A stretch of 64,000 bases of DNA from Sedimentibacter sp. MB35-C1 (GCF_030913635.1 NZ_CP133188.1:1984001-2048000); one strand, 5' to 3'. Counted from the first letter of the stretch, positions 38,101 through 44,787 are shown. Notes: generated by a model from the sequence alone, not told the origin. Translations and numbers: made by a program.

Positions 38101-38510
38101 ATGTCAGCATAATAAAAGAAATAAAAACATACGACAGAAAGAATACTGATTATGTTCCGCAGAGAGAAGCAGAGCCTATTGGTTTGTCAGATTACAGCTA
38201 TCTGGATGTTGTAAAAGAAGGAATGAGGCTGGTATCTCTGGATGATTCAGCTAAACCATATTCAAGCTTTCCGGTTGAAGTCGGCAGCAAGACCGGTACG
38301 GCGCAGAATCAGGGAATAAATCCAGATACAGGAGAGCCATACGATGACTTTGCATGGTATGTTGCATTTGCTCCTTATGATGACCCTCAGATTGCAGTTG
38401 CATGTGTGCTGTTTGAAGGGGGTTCGGGACGTTACCCGACTCCAATAGTCAGGGAAGTTATCGGAGAATATCTCAAACTTAACAACGAGGAACCGCAGAC
38501 AGAAGAGTAG
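35106..38510 (+). CDS. mrdA: Penicillin-binding protein 2-like transpeptidase (elongasome), unusually large
   Basis: This class B PBP cross-links side-wall peptidoglycan. One N-terminal helix, a dimerisation domain, and a C-terminal transpeptidase domain with STFK (PGSTFKM), SCN (NSCNFYF) and KTG (SKTGTAQ) are present. I choose TTG 35106 because AGAGGTGG precedes it; the GTG at 35097 is inside that site. The protein is about 1134 residues, well above common PBP2 (600-750), because of a long acidic insertion between about residues 100 and 520 and another before the KTG motif. Confidence 0.92.
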   Translation: MSLQKFFKNRYNILYMIILFLLCVLGFRMAVLTIVEGEEYRAVADIKKIKDIPVKAPRGKIYDKNGVILADNVSSFTVQMYTDEIDAENFNDISYILAEIFEENGEKPIDEFPIELDTFDYIDESKEANKTSDDAADSASYITAEETVINAVKNNINEWLNYRTLIYGKEFNPKQRALDTILRYKDIPVKLENDQFIFYFPEEKSEESDGGNSEITVVEQTDATQKEDETQIIEGEQDPVKRWLEENDFDKSLSAEQLIAELLAKNNKYLTRLFSNSKIRKLSFDFINSNGLGSNIKLVEYAFVQDENYKNIKRSLNANHEGITQDSSAKDDFVLLTMTYSLESLLQSVYETETGKVAPGEVLIERLKEIYPDLPVMFVEESGSGSYQYTDEQLKNKYLDQHNLEQDTQPYDFVKQISFKNYDVLQNFITDESIKYYAQSELLKHENPSISISDWEYTPIRDKRNWIQKNVEIDSKEELNYSAEEVFLMLRKTLKIDSSINDYDMRNMMVIRERYNKTSYLSYHPVDICYGISEKSVAMISERSHELTGINVEIEPLRVYPQNDIAAHAIGYLGKIAQDYEVQEYVVEKGYSPDDIIGKTGLEEKFEEYLRGTKGKKTVEVNNVGRTIRSVSSEAPEPGDNIYLTLDSRLQKTAQDVLKKGLEQIQIGGTFESEWGDFDFKDKYENAKSGALVVLDVNTGEVLAMANYPSYDLNMFATGISQDDWNGLLNDSKNPLAPRPLYNIAMLTAIQPGSTFKMITSLAALEKGVDPNTTVYCSGTMEVGDRYFSCWIYNMFGGAHGSQNMYQAIMNSCNFYFYTTMLGENLATHQKHTVKVSAEEIIEMAKKFGLDSKTGIEIDIPQEASGGVPSIDGKKINIRVYLRMFLEANIEKYLETGYKIEAGMKNEIVEEIVSWVDRDEPMTRGEVYEGLKALRLNPEKTNDYNVPLVDIIKYSYLNQAVWNVGDNLNISIGQGNNAYTVMQMANYIASIANGGYRNNVSIIKEIKTYDRKNTDYVPQREAEPIGLSDYSYLDVVKEGMRLVSLDDSAKPYSSFPVEVGSKTGTAQNQGINPDTGEPYDDFAWYVAFAPYDDPQIAVACVLFEGGSGRYPTPIVREVIGEYLKLNNEEPQTEE

Positions 38511-38549
38511 AAAAAAGAACAAAGATGAAATTATAGTTGGGAGGCAATT

Positions 38550-39251
38550 ATGGGAAAGGCAGTATTGATAGGCTCACAAAAAAGAGACATAGGGAAGACT
38601 GTTATTTGCATAAAGTTGGGAATGAATCTTTCGAAGGACAAGAAGGTTCTGATTGCAGATTTATCATCAGGGAAAAGAAAGATTGCAGAATACTTTAATG
38701 TCAGCGAAAATATTATATATGATATTAAGGATGTGTTGGATTCAACATGTTCATTAGATCAGGCCATAATAGAAATAAATGAAAATTTATCTCTGCTTCC
38801 CGGACCGAGAATTTACGACAAATTAAAAAATATAAGTGCCGACGCATTTCGATTACTGATAGATGAAACAAAAAAGTCATATGATGTAGTAATAGCTGAT
38901 GTTGACAAAGTTTTTCAGAGTTATATAGATTTTAATTTAATTAATGATATTATTACAATAAACAATAATGATTTTTCATGTGTTAAAGAAATTAACAATG
39001 ATAAGATGCTTGCAGAAAGGTATAATGTAGATGGCATTTATACCATATTGAACAAATACAACAAAAAAAATGCAAAAAGAGGAACCTTTATGAGTGCAAA
39101 AGATATTCGTAAAATGACCGAGCTAAACACATGCACCATAATTGAGGACAGCATGAAATATAATGATGTCGATTATGATTTCCTGCTAAGTACTGATGAA
39201 AGTTCCTTTAATAAGTCAATTAAATCCATATCTGGTTGTTTGATAATTTAA
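38550..39251 (+). CDS. MinD/ParA-like ATPase
   Basis: A P-loop of the deviant Walker A kind, SQKRDIGKT, lies near residues 8-16, and YDVVIADVD looks like Walker B. The protein is 233 residues and shorter than MinD (about 265). minC and minE are not adjacent, which is unusual since minD follows mreD/PBP genes with minC in many Clostridia. It may be a diverged MinD or another ParA-like positioning ATPase. No amphipathic C-terminal membrane-targeting helix is obvious. Confidence 0.6.
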   Translation: MGKAVLIGSQKRDIGKTVICIKLGMNLSKDKKVLIADLSSGKRKIAEYFNVSENIIYDIKDVLDSTCSLDQAIIEINENLSLLPGPRIYDKLKNISADAFRLLIDETKKSYDVVIADVDKVFQSYIDFNLINDIITINNNDFSCVKEINNDKMLAERYNVDGIYTILNKYNKKNAKRGTFMSAKDIRKMTELNTCTIIEDSMKYNDVDYDFLLSTDESSFNKSIKSISGCLII

Positions 39252-39262
39252 AGTAGAAAATG

Positions 39263-39300
39263 AAAAACTTTTGCATATGTCAAAAGTTTTTTGCTTTTTT
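39263..39300 (+). terminator. Terminator after the MinD-like gene
   Basis: AAAAACTTTTG (39263-39273) pairs with CAAAAGTTTTT (39281-39291), followed by TTTTTT. Confidence 0.8.
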
Positions 39301-39398
39301 AACCCCCAGTTCCCTTGTCAAATTATTTATGACTTGTCTGCGATATTTTGTAATAAAGTACTAACATTTTAATAAAATGTATGGAAGGGGTGGGTGAA

Positions 39399-40031
39399 AT
39401 GAATAAAATTACCAGAAAAAAATTCAATTTAAAAAGAAAAGATAAGCTTAACAGAAAATTAGCATTGCAGATAATATTCAGCATTGTGCTGGTTGCAGCT
39501 GTAATTGTTACAAAGCAGCTGGACACGAATTTATCTGAACAATTTCTAAATACTGCTGATGAAAAGATAAGCGAAAGTATCGAACCTGCAAAAATAAAAA
39601 GTTCATTTTTTGGATTTTTTACGGGGTTAAAAAATAAAATCCCGTTTTTAGCAGAAGATTCAGCGGAATACTCTGCTCCGGTTAACGGGAAAATATATCA
39701 AAACTACGGGCTTAATAAAACAGAAAATGTTTCATACTACAACCACGGATTAGATATTATATCAAATACTCAATCTGTAAGAGCAATTTCAAAAGGAAAG
39801 GTAACTCAGATAGGGAATAATGAAAAGCTGTCAAACTATGTAGTCATTGAAGATGACGGAAAAACTTTTGTATATGGAAAAATAAATGAGGCTTTTGTCA
39901 GTGAAGGAAACAGAGTTTCACAGGGAGATATAATAGGAGCTCTCAATGAAGAAAATATGCTTTTGCATGTAGAAATATGGGAAGACGGTGAATCCTTAAA
40001 TCCATCTAAATTGTTTAAAATGAACGAATAA
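39399..40031 (+). CDS. SpoIVFA-like protein (LytM/M23 domain, degenerate)
   Basis: A basic N terminus, one membrane helix (IIFSIVLVAAVIVTK) and an extracytoplasmic M23 domain. The first zinc pair is present in NHGLD (His and Asp), but the catalytic His of the usual HxH motif is replaced (LLHVEIW keeps only the second His). SpoIVFA tethers and protects SpoIVFB in the mother-cell-side forespore membrane. I start at ATG 39399 after GGGGTGGG. SpoIVFB-like follows seven bases after its stop. Confidence 0.75.
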   Translation: MNKITRKKFNLKRKDKLNRKLALQIIFSIVLVAAVIVTKQLDTNLSEQFLNTADEKISESIEPAKIKSSFFGFFTGLKNKIPFLAEDSAEYSAPVNGKIYQNYGLNKTENVSYYNHGLDIISNTQSVRAISKGKVTQIGNNEKLSNYVVIEDDGKTFVYGKINEAFVSEGNRVSQGDIIGALNEENMLLHVEIWEDGESLNPSKLFKMNE

Positions 40032-40038
40032 AATGTAA

Positions 40039-40560
40039 ATGTTCATTCTGATTGCATTGGCTGCACATGAAACAGCACATTTAATTTCTGCTCTTATACT
40101 GAGAATAAAATTTTACAAAATCAAAATTACACTTTTTGGTTTCAATTTAAATGCGGAGCTGGAAAGTCTGGCATTGTACAAAAAATTGTTTTTATTTTTG
40201 TCAGGCCCTGTATGCAATATATGCCTGTACTCTATATTTACAAAAACCGAGTATAAAGAATTTGCAGACATAAATCTTTTTTTGGCAGTGATAAATATGA
40301 TACCCATAGTTCCTTTAGATGGAGGAAATATCTGTAAGGCTTTTTTGGAAATGTTTTTGAATATAAAATCCGTATGCAGGTATATGATAATGACCAATAC
40401 ATTTTTTATTGTATTATTTTTAGTAATAATACATATGCATGAAAACTATCTGTACCTTCTTTTAATTTTGATGGGGCTAAAGGGAATACTTGAAGAGAAC
40501 AGGATGCTAATAGAGAAAACAATAAGAAAAAAATATAATTTGATCAAGTTTAAAAAATAA
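40039..40560 (+). CDS. SpoIVFB-like M50 site-2 metalloprotease, short form
   Basis: A membrane protein with the zinc-binding HETAH at residues 10-14 and the second ligand motif NMIPIVPLDGG near residues 89-99. SpoIVFB cleaves pro-sigmaK at the mother-cell face. It is 173 residues against about 280 in Bacillus. The N terminus is short: an in-frame stop at 40036 forbids extension, and no ribosome binding site is visible, so it may be translated by coupling to the SpoIVFA-like gene. No C-terminal CBS domain is seen. Its substrate is probably the SigK encoded here. Confidence 0.75.
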   Translation: MFILIALAAHETAHLISALILRIKFYKIKITLFGFNLNAELESLALYKKLFLFLSGPVCNICLYSIFTKTEYKEFADINLFLAVINMIPIVPLDGGNICKAFLEMFLNIKSVCRYMIMTNTFFIVLFLVIIHMHENYLYLLLILMGLKGILEENRMLIEKTIRKKYNLIKFKK

Positions 40561-40604
40561 AATCAGCTTATTATGAAGATTAATCAAAAAATCAAAAAAA
40601 ATAT

Positions 40605-40632
40605 TTGAAAAAATCTATAAATAGGGTATAAT
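40605..40632 (+). promoter_or_regulatory. Promoter of a short antisense RNA opposite a small hydrophobic gene
   Basis: TTGAAA at 40605-40610 and TATAAT at 40627-40632 are spaced by 16 nt. Transcription would start near 40639 and end at the terminator at 40685-40716, giving an RNA of about 75-80 nt. Confidence 0.65.
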
Positions 40633-40638
40633 AGAATT

Positions 40639-40717
40639 ACATTTGTAAATGAGAATTTATAAATGCCTCTTAAATTTTTTGCCTCAAGCCGTGGGAAACC
40701 ACGGCTTGCCCTTTTTT
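40639..40717 (+). ncRNA. Candidate antisense RNA (antitoxin) of a type I toxin-antitoxin pair
   Basis: It runs from a good promoter to a strong terminator and codes for nothing credible. It is convergent to the minus-strand gene at 40722-40814, whose mRNA would have to pass through this region because its own hairpin lacks a T tail. That is the geometry of the TxpA-RatA system of Bacillus. Confidence 0.5.
40685..40716 (+). terminator. Strong terminator of the short plus-strand RNA
   Basis: CAAGCCGTGG (40685-40694) pairs with CCACGGCTTG (40699-40708) around a GAAA tetraloop, followed by CCC and a T run. On the minus strand the hairpin is followed by A-rich sequence, so it is not a minus-strand terminator. 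Confidence 0.9.
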
Positions 40718-40721
40718 GCAG

Positions 40722-40814
40722 TCATGTTATTGACAGAACAACAATCAGCACACAGAATATAAATATAATAATATATATTTCTTTTTTTATAAAATCGTAT
40801 AATTTGCATATCAT
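40722..40814 (-). CDS. 30-residue hydrophobic peptide, candidate type I toxin
   Basis: The minus-strand ATG at 40814 is preceded by GGGGGG (40821-40826) six bases upstream, a strong ribosome binding site. The peptide begins MICKLYDFIKKE and continues as a run of hydrophobic residues from about residue 13 to 29, forming one membrane helix. It ends with TGA at 40722. This matches type I toxins: tiny, one helix, a few charged residues first. TATAAT lies upstream on the minus strand near 40840, with a weak -35. It has no matched family name I can prove, so the toxin function is inference from architecture. Confidence 0.55.
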   Translation of the reverse strand: MICKLYDFIKKEIYIIIFIFCVLIVVLSIT

Positions 40815-40944
40815 TAAAATCCCCCCGGTTCTATAATTATTATATGTTGAAATAATAATAAATTGATAATTATTGAAAATAAAAGAACAGTCATATCCAG
40901 CCCTGCATAAAATAGAACATATAGTTTAGAAATGGAGGGTTATA

Positions 40945-41706
40945 ATGCCAACAGTATATTTAAGTCCGTCTACACAGGACTTTAACATGTTTGTTACAGG
41001 TGACGGAAGCGAAGAATACTTTATGAATATGATAGCTGATGCAATGATACCGTATCTTCAGCAGTTTGGGATAGATTACTACAGAAATACACCTGAAATG
41101 ACAGCGGGCTCTTCGCTCAGAGATTCAAATTCTAGAGATGTTGATTTTCATATAGCGATTCATTCAAATGCATCAGGTCCGGGACAGGAAGGGCGAAACA
41201 GGGGTGTTATAGTATTCTATTACCCTACAAGTACAAACGGCCAAAGAATGGCTAATATAATGGTTGATAATTTCAGAGAAGTATATCCGCTTCCCAATGA
41301 AGTAAGAGCAGTAGCTACAACGAGCTTGGGAGAAGTTTCAAGAACATCTGCACCGTCGGTATTAATTGAAGTTGCTTATCATGACAATGTAGAAGATGCA
41401 AACTGGATAGAGAATAATATTGATACAATTGCAAGAACTTTGGCTGAATCGGTAAATGAATTCTTTGCAGGAGCTCAGCCCGAGGTTCAGCCCGAAATGC
41501 AACCGGGTGCCGCAAGGACCGGAAGAGTGACGTTATCAAGTGGTTACTTAAACATCAGAAACGGACCGTCTCTAAATGCACCAGTCATAGGTATGGCTCC
41601 AAATGGAACGGTGGTTACAGTTACAGAGCAGGTTGGGGACTGGTATAGAGTTTTATATAACGGAACAGACGGCTATGTAAGTAGACAATATATAACGATT
41701 CAATAG
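40945..41706 (+). CDS. N-acetylmuramoyl-L-alanine amidase-like protein with C-terminal SH3b domain
   Basis: Residues 1 to about 180 form an Amidase_3 fold, with FHIAIHSNA supplying a zinc His and SVLIEVAYHDN the catalytic Glu. The SH3b domain follows (GYLNIRNGPSLNAPVIG, then DWYRVLYNGTDGYVSRQYI), after a Glu/Gln/Pro linker. The first zinc motif (DPGHGG in the family) is replaced by LSPSTQD, so one His ligand is missing. There is no signal peptide, as in mother-cell lytic enzymes such as CwlC. GGAGGG precedes the ATG. Confidence 0.85.
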   Translation: MPTVYLSPSTQDFNMFVTGDGSEEYFMNMIADAMIPYLQQFGIDYYRNTPEMTAGSSLRDSNSRDVDFHIAIHSNASGPGQEGRNRGVIVFYYPTSTNGQRMANIMVDNFREVYPLPNEVRAVATTSLGEVSRTSAPSVLIEVAYHDNVEDANWIENNIDTIARTLAESVNEFFAGAQPEVQPEMQPGAARTGRVTLSSGYLNIRNGPSLNAPVIGMAPNGTVVTVTEQVGDWYRVLYNGTDGYVSRQYITIQ

Positions 41707-41804
41707 GAGGCATCAAATAAATGACGATTTTTTATTGTATAAAACTAGTCGTCATTTTATTATGAAAAAGTTGTTTACATTTATAACAGTGAGTAATATA
41801 ATTA

Positions 41805-41832
41805 TATTTGCAAATGCAAATTATTTGCAATA
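41805..41832. promoter_or_regulatory. Zur/Fur-type dyad, downstream copy
   Basis: The 28-bp sequence is identical to the copy at 43381-43408 except in the middle. Its dyad TTGCAAATG-N5-(T/C)ATTTGCAA has one mismatch. It flanks the metal-related genes on the other side from the upstream copy. Confidence 0.65.
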
Positions 41833-41915
41833 CAACTAAACTTAAAAAAATAACAGCATATACTTAAAAAATTGCTGTTATAATACATTAAAACTGAAAA
41901 AATCGAACCTCCTAA

Positions 41916-42800
41916 TTAATAAGGATAAATATAACCTTTAATTTCCAGGGCAGGCATAATAGATGTTACAGCTATTTGGGGTTCGACCTGCCCCTCGTAC
42001 TGACCTCTGATAATTTCACCCTCTACAGTTATCCACTCATTGGATGCAAGTTCAGATGCCTTGTCGTACCTGCACAGTATTCCGATAGGAGCCAGATCAG
42101 CTGCGCAGCATACCATTGCAAGTCTGGCAGCTACGAATTCATCCTCTTCGAAATACTCCATGTCATTGAATACAAAACCTGTTATTGTAATCATATAGCC
42201 TTCATAAGCATCTAAGTTTCCGTATATCTCTGCAATCCACGGGTAAAATTCTTCGTTGCTCACAGTTATTATCTTATTTTCCTTATCTAAGCCGGTAAGG
42301 TCAAGGCTGTTGTCCTCGCTTGAAGGAACGGTATCTTCAGGTGATGAATTAGCAGTATCAGGTTGAGTGATTTCCTCTCCACCAAAATCATTTTCAGTAA
42401 TGCCGGGTATAGAATCCAGATTAAAGTCAGAATTGTCTGACAAAGCTTGATTGTTGCTCCTATTGGAAGTTCCCTGATAAAAAGTACTGCCTCCTGCGTA
42501 ATTTGATGCCAGATTTGCCATATCAAGAGGCTTGTGGGGCAATAACAGAAGCAAGGATGGAAGCACCAGCACAAGGAAGTGAAAAGCGCGTATTTTGTGA
42601 TGGGGTCTGAACATTCTAAAAAGGCTCATGCATGCCCATATAATCATAATTATCGCAGTAAAATACAGATAAGGTTTCATTTTGGGGGTAACATACAAAA
42701 GATATTTGTCACTTGTTATAAAATAAAACATGTATCCGCCGAAAATCAAATAAGAAATAAATTCTAAAAAAACCTGAGCGTTGAACGATCTTGCTTTCAT
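41916..42800 (-). CDS. TIGR03943/DUF1980 family putative metal permease subunit
   Basis: The protein starts with two or three membrane helices (FLEFISYLIFGGYMFYFIT, YFTAIIMIIWACMSL, FLVLVLPSLLLLLP), then an acidic low-complexity linker, then a C-terminal domain (residues about 170-294) with FVFNDMEYFEEDEFVAARLAMVCCAADLAPIG, the CC pair being the family signature. The family goes with COG0701 permeases and CobW proteins in zinc-regulated loci, which fits the dyads here. The partner permease is not intact in this window. GGAGGT precedes the ATG. Confidence 0.75.
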   Translation of the reverse strand: MKARSFNAQVFLEFISYLIFGGYMFYFITSDKYLLYVTPKMKPYLYFTAIIMIIWACMSLFRMFRPHHKIRAFHFLVLVLPSLLLLLPHKPLDMANLASNYAGGSTFYQGTSNRSNNQALSDNSDFNLDSIPGITENDFGGEEITQPDTANSSPEDTVPSSEDNSLDLTGLDKENKIITVSNEEFYPWIAEIYGNLDAYEGYMITITGFVFNDMEYFEEDEFVAARLAMVCCAADLAPIGILCRYDKASELASNEWITVEGEIIRGQYEGQVEPQIAVTSIMPALEIKGYIYPY

Positions 42801-43004
42801 CTAAATACCTCCCATTGAAAACATAAATACCGCAAAAAAGAATACTGCAAATATGGTAAACAATAGCTTTCCAATAAACCGTCTTGTAAACTGTGCTACA
42901 AGAATATTTATTTCTTTGGATTCATTTTTGTTTAGCAAATTGTTCAAAAAGGTTGTTTTTCCGGAATCCAGAAATCCGGTAGCTATATAAACAGGTATGC
43001 TCAT
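42801..43004 (-). pseudogene. Rearranged remnant: CobW GTPase N terminus joined to a foreign membrane tail
   Basis: Residues 1 to about 37 are the start of a CobW-like GTPase: IPVYIATGFLDSGKTTFLNNLL contains the P loop. The rest of the GTPase is missing. From about residue 40 the frame continues as a basic segment and one membrane helix, like the last helix of a COG0701-type permease. The simplest reading is an internal deletion that fused the two genes in frame. It overlaps the upstream fragment by one base (TAATG) and the permease gene follows directly. Confidence 0.6.
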
Positions 43005-43285
43005 TATTGTTCTCCGCTAAAAATATATTCAAGCTCACGAGAGCTTAAGTTTTTGCCTATAATGCATAATATGGGACTGCCTTCAACTGTGCACTTTATC
43101 AACTGAATGTTTCCCGGAATGTATTGTAAATTTAAATATCCGTTCTCACTGCACAAAATTCCCTTTGCCCTGAGAATAGTTCCTGATGCGTTTTGCTCCA
43201 TAAAGTTAATCTTGTCTTTTAATTCATTTATGCTGAATAGCTTGTCTGTATGTAATAAAAGTTCATTCGAATTAATTTTATCCAA
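43004..43285 (-). pseudogene. CobW C-terminal domain fragment, 5' truncated
   Basis: The 93 residues match the C-terminal domain of CobW/ZNG-type metal chaperones (INELKDKINFMEQNASGTILRAKGIL). The TTG at 43285 has no ribosome binding site, and the frame stays open upstream to about 43345 with CobW-like sequence (LNSKSRIFSE), but no P-loop domain is present. A different frame starts after GGAG near 43340 and stops after five codons. The gene looks truncated by loss of its 5' part. Confidence 0.6.
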
Positions 43286-43380
43286 AGACTCTGAAAAAAT
43301 ACGAGATTTTGAATTAAGCTTTTTAAATATCTGTAGCCATAAAATTCTCCAATATTTTGGTGTGCAAATATAAATCCAAG

Positions 43381-43408
43381 TATTTGCAAATGCGTATCAT
43401 TTGCAATA
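43381..43408. promoter_or_regulatory. Zur/Fur-type operator upstream of the CobW/permease genes
   Basis: A perfect dyad TTGCAAATG-N5-CATTTGCAA within a 28-bp block, placed just upstream of the minus-strand operon. Length, AT content and position fit a Fur-family metal repressor, and the CobW and TIGR03943 genes point to zinc. The consensus is not identical to the Bacillus Zur box, so the regulator is inferred. Confidence 0.65.
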
Positions 43409-43498
43409 AATTTATTATATAATGACGTTTTCTCAAAGTCAAGAAAATGAAACCGACAAGATAAATATTGTTAGATAAAAACAGAGCATGGTATATAC

Positions 43499-43539
43499 AA
43501 GAAAGACATATCCAACACTTATGTGGATATGTCTTTCTT
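43499..43539 (-). terminator. Terminator of tRNA-Leu
   Basis: A 16-pair perfect stem (43499-43514 with 43524-43539) lies just 3' of the tRNA on the minus strand and ends in TTTCTT. Confidence 0.75.
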
Positions 43540-43541
43540 AA

Positions 43542-43624
43542 TGCGGTCGGGGGGATTTGAACCCCCACGAATATACATTCGCTAGCCCCTCAAGCTAGTG
43601 CGTCTGCCGTTCCGCCACGACCGC
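43542..43624 (-). tRNA. tRNA-Leu (anticodon GAG)
   Basis: GCGGTCG pairs with CGACCGC in the acceptor stem, CTAGC/GCTAG make the anticodon stem around TTGAGGG giving anticodon GAG, and the variable arm is long as in class II tRNA-Leu. The T arm is GGGGG/CCCCC around TTCAAAT. The length is 83 nt and CCA is not encoded. Confidence 0.95.
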
Positions 43625-43839
43625 GAACTGCTTTATTATTATAAGTGATGCAAAGGAATTTGTAAAGAGAAATTTTCAAGAAAATTATGGTATAATATGA
43701 ATATTCATGGTAAGAATACTAAAAATTCAGACCTTAATTCTCTTGTAATATTTTCCTGAATGGATTATAATTATATTATAATATATAGTTAAAGTGTGCA
43801 TAATGCAATATGGAAATCCTTTACTCAAAACAGGCATAA

Positions 43840-43862
43840 TGTTATTTGACAAACAAATAACA
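43840..43862. promoter_or_regulatory. Perfect 9-5-9 dyad over a -35 element upstream of the redox-sensor module
   Basis: TGTTATTTG (43840-43848) and CAAATAACA (43854-43862) are exact reverse complements around ACAAA, and TTGACA at 43846-43851 overlaps the dyad. It resembles operators of redox or metal regulators in layout but matches no consensus I can name with certainty. The rest of 43625-44006 holds an AT-rich spacer, the tRNA promoter and a weak stem at 43910-43934. Confidence 0.55.
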
Positions 43863-44006
43863 AATGTATTAATCGGAAGACTGTAACGTAAATCGGTTAA
43901 ATAAACCAATCAGCTTTAAATGAAAAAGCTGATAGATGATGAATAACTGTTATGTTGACAGCAATGTTTCTTTTATAAAAAAATAAGTATAGGAGTTGGG
44001 GACTTT

Positions 44007-44360
44007 ATGAAAATTAAGGAGATGGCTGAAATTTTAAACGCTGAAATACTGACTGATTTTAGTAAGGATGATACTGACATAAAACATGGATTTGCAAGTG
44101 ATTTGATGAGTGATGTACTGGCATATGCCAACAGTGAGTCGCTGCTTGTTACCGGATTAAACAATGGTCAGGTTATAAGAACTGCAGAGATGTTGGACAT
44201 GTGTACTGTGTTGTTTGTAAGAGGCAAGCAGCCGTGCAAGGAAGTAATAGAGCTTGCACGGGAGAATTCAATAACGGTACTTGCAACAAATTATACCATG
44301 TTTAAAACATGCGGAAAATTAGTGTTAAACGGTATGAAGGGAATAGAATCGGATGACTGA
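44007..44360 (+). CDS. DRTGG domain protein (first copy of redox-sensor module)
   Basis: A 117-residue protein with one DRTGG-type domain (AEILNAEILT, ASDLMSDVLAYANSESLLVTGLNNGQVIRTAEMLD, CTVLFVRG). Such domains are often nucleotide- or regulatory-binding units. It starts a cluster of six overlapping or closely spaced genes, the next start lying eight bases inside its end. Confidence 0.8.
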   Translation: MKIKEMAEILNAEILTDFSKDDTDIKHGFASDLMSDVLAYANSESLLVTGLNNGQVIRTAEMLDMCTVLFVRGKQPCKEVIELARENSITVLATNYTMFKTCGKLVLNGMKGIESDD

Positions 44361-44778
44361 AAGTTTCTTAAAGCGTTACAGCTTTGACATCGTTGCAAAT
44401 GATTTCATAGCTGCCGGCAAGGGGTCGAGCACCATCAAGAATTTACTAAAGTCAATGGGAATAGAAGCAAATCTTATCAGAAAGATAGCTATTACATCTT
44501 ATGAAGCGGAGATAAATATTGTAATACATTCATATGGAGGTCAGCTTCACTGTGATTTGTATGAAGATAAAATAGTTATTGTTTCTCAGGATACCGGTCC
44601 CGGAATTAAAGATGTGGAGCTTGCATTAACTGAAGGATACTCCACTGCGACTGAAAGTGTCAGGGAACTTGGTTTTGGCGCAGGCATGGGTCTGCCGAAT
44701 ATGATGAAATATTCTGATGACTTTGAAATTACTTCAAGCAGTGACGGCACGGTTATTAAAATTACTATTTTATTATAG
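44353..44778 (+). CDS. GHKL-type ATP-binding regulatory protein (anti-sigma factor-like)
   Basis: A 141-residue stand-alone ATPase domain of the RsbW/SpoIIAB kind, with the N box EAEINIVIH, the G1 box DTGPGIKD and the G2 box GFGAGMGLPNM. No dimerisation domain of a histidine kinase is present. It may act as a protein kinase or switch toward another member of this cluster. GAATCGGATG overlaps the DRTGG end. Confidence 0.8.
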   Translation: MTESFLKRYSFDIVANDFIAAGKGSSTIKNLLKSMGIEANLIRKIAITSYEAEINIVIHSYGGQLHCDLYEDKIVIVSQDTGPGIKDVELALTEGYSTATESVRELGFGAGMGLPNMMKYSDDFEITSSSDGTVIKITILL

Positions 44779-44787
44779 GAGGCAAAC

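Noticed and set aside
40648-40764. Plus-strand 38-codon frame through the terminator hairpin opposite the toxin candidate
   Set aside because: It runs through the terminator and lacks a convincing ribosome binding site; an antisense RNA explains the region better.
43323-43568. Minus-strand ORF running from the tRNA-Leu end over the metal operator
   Set aside because: It overlaps the tRNA gene and the dyad, and reads a different frame from the CobW fragment.
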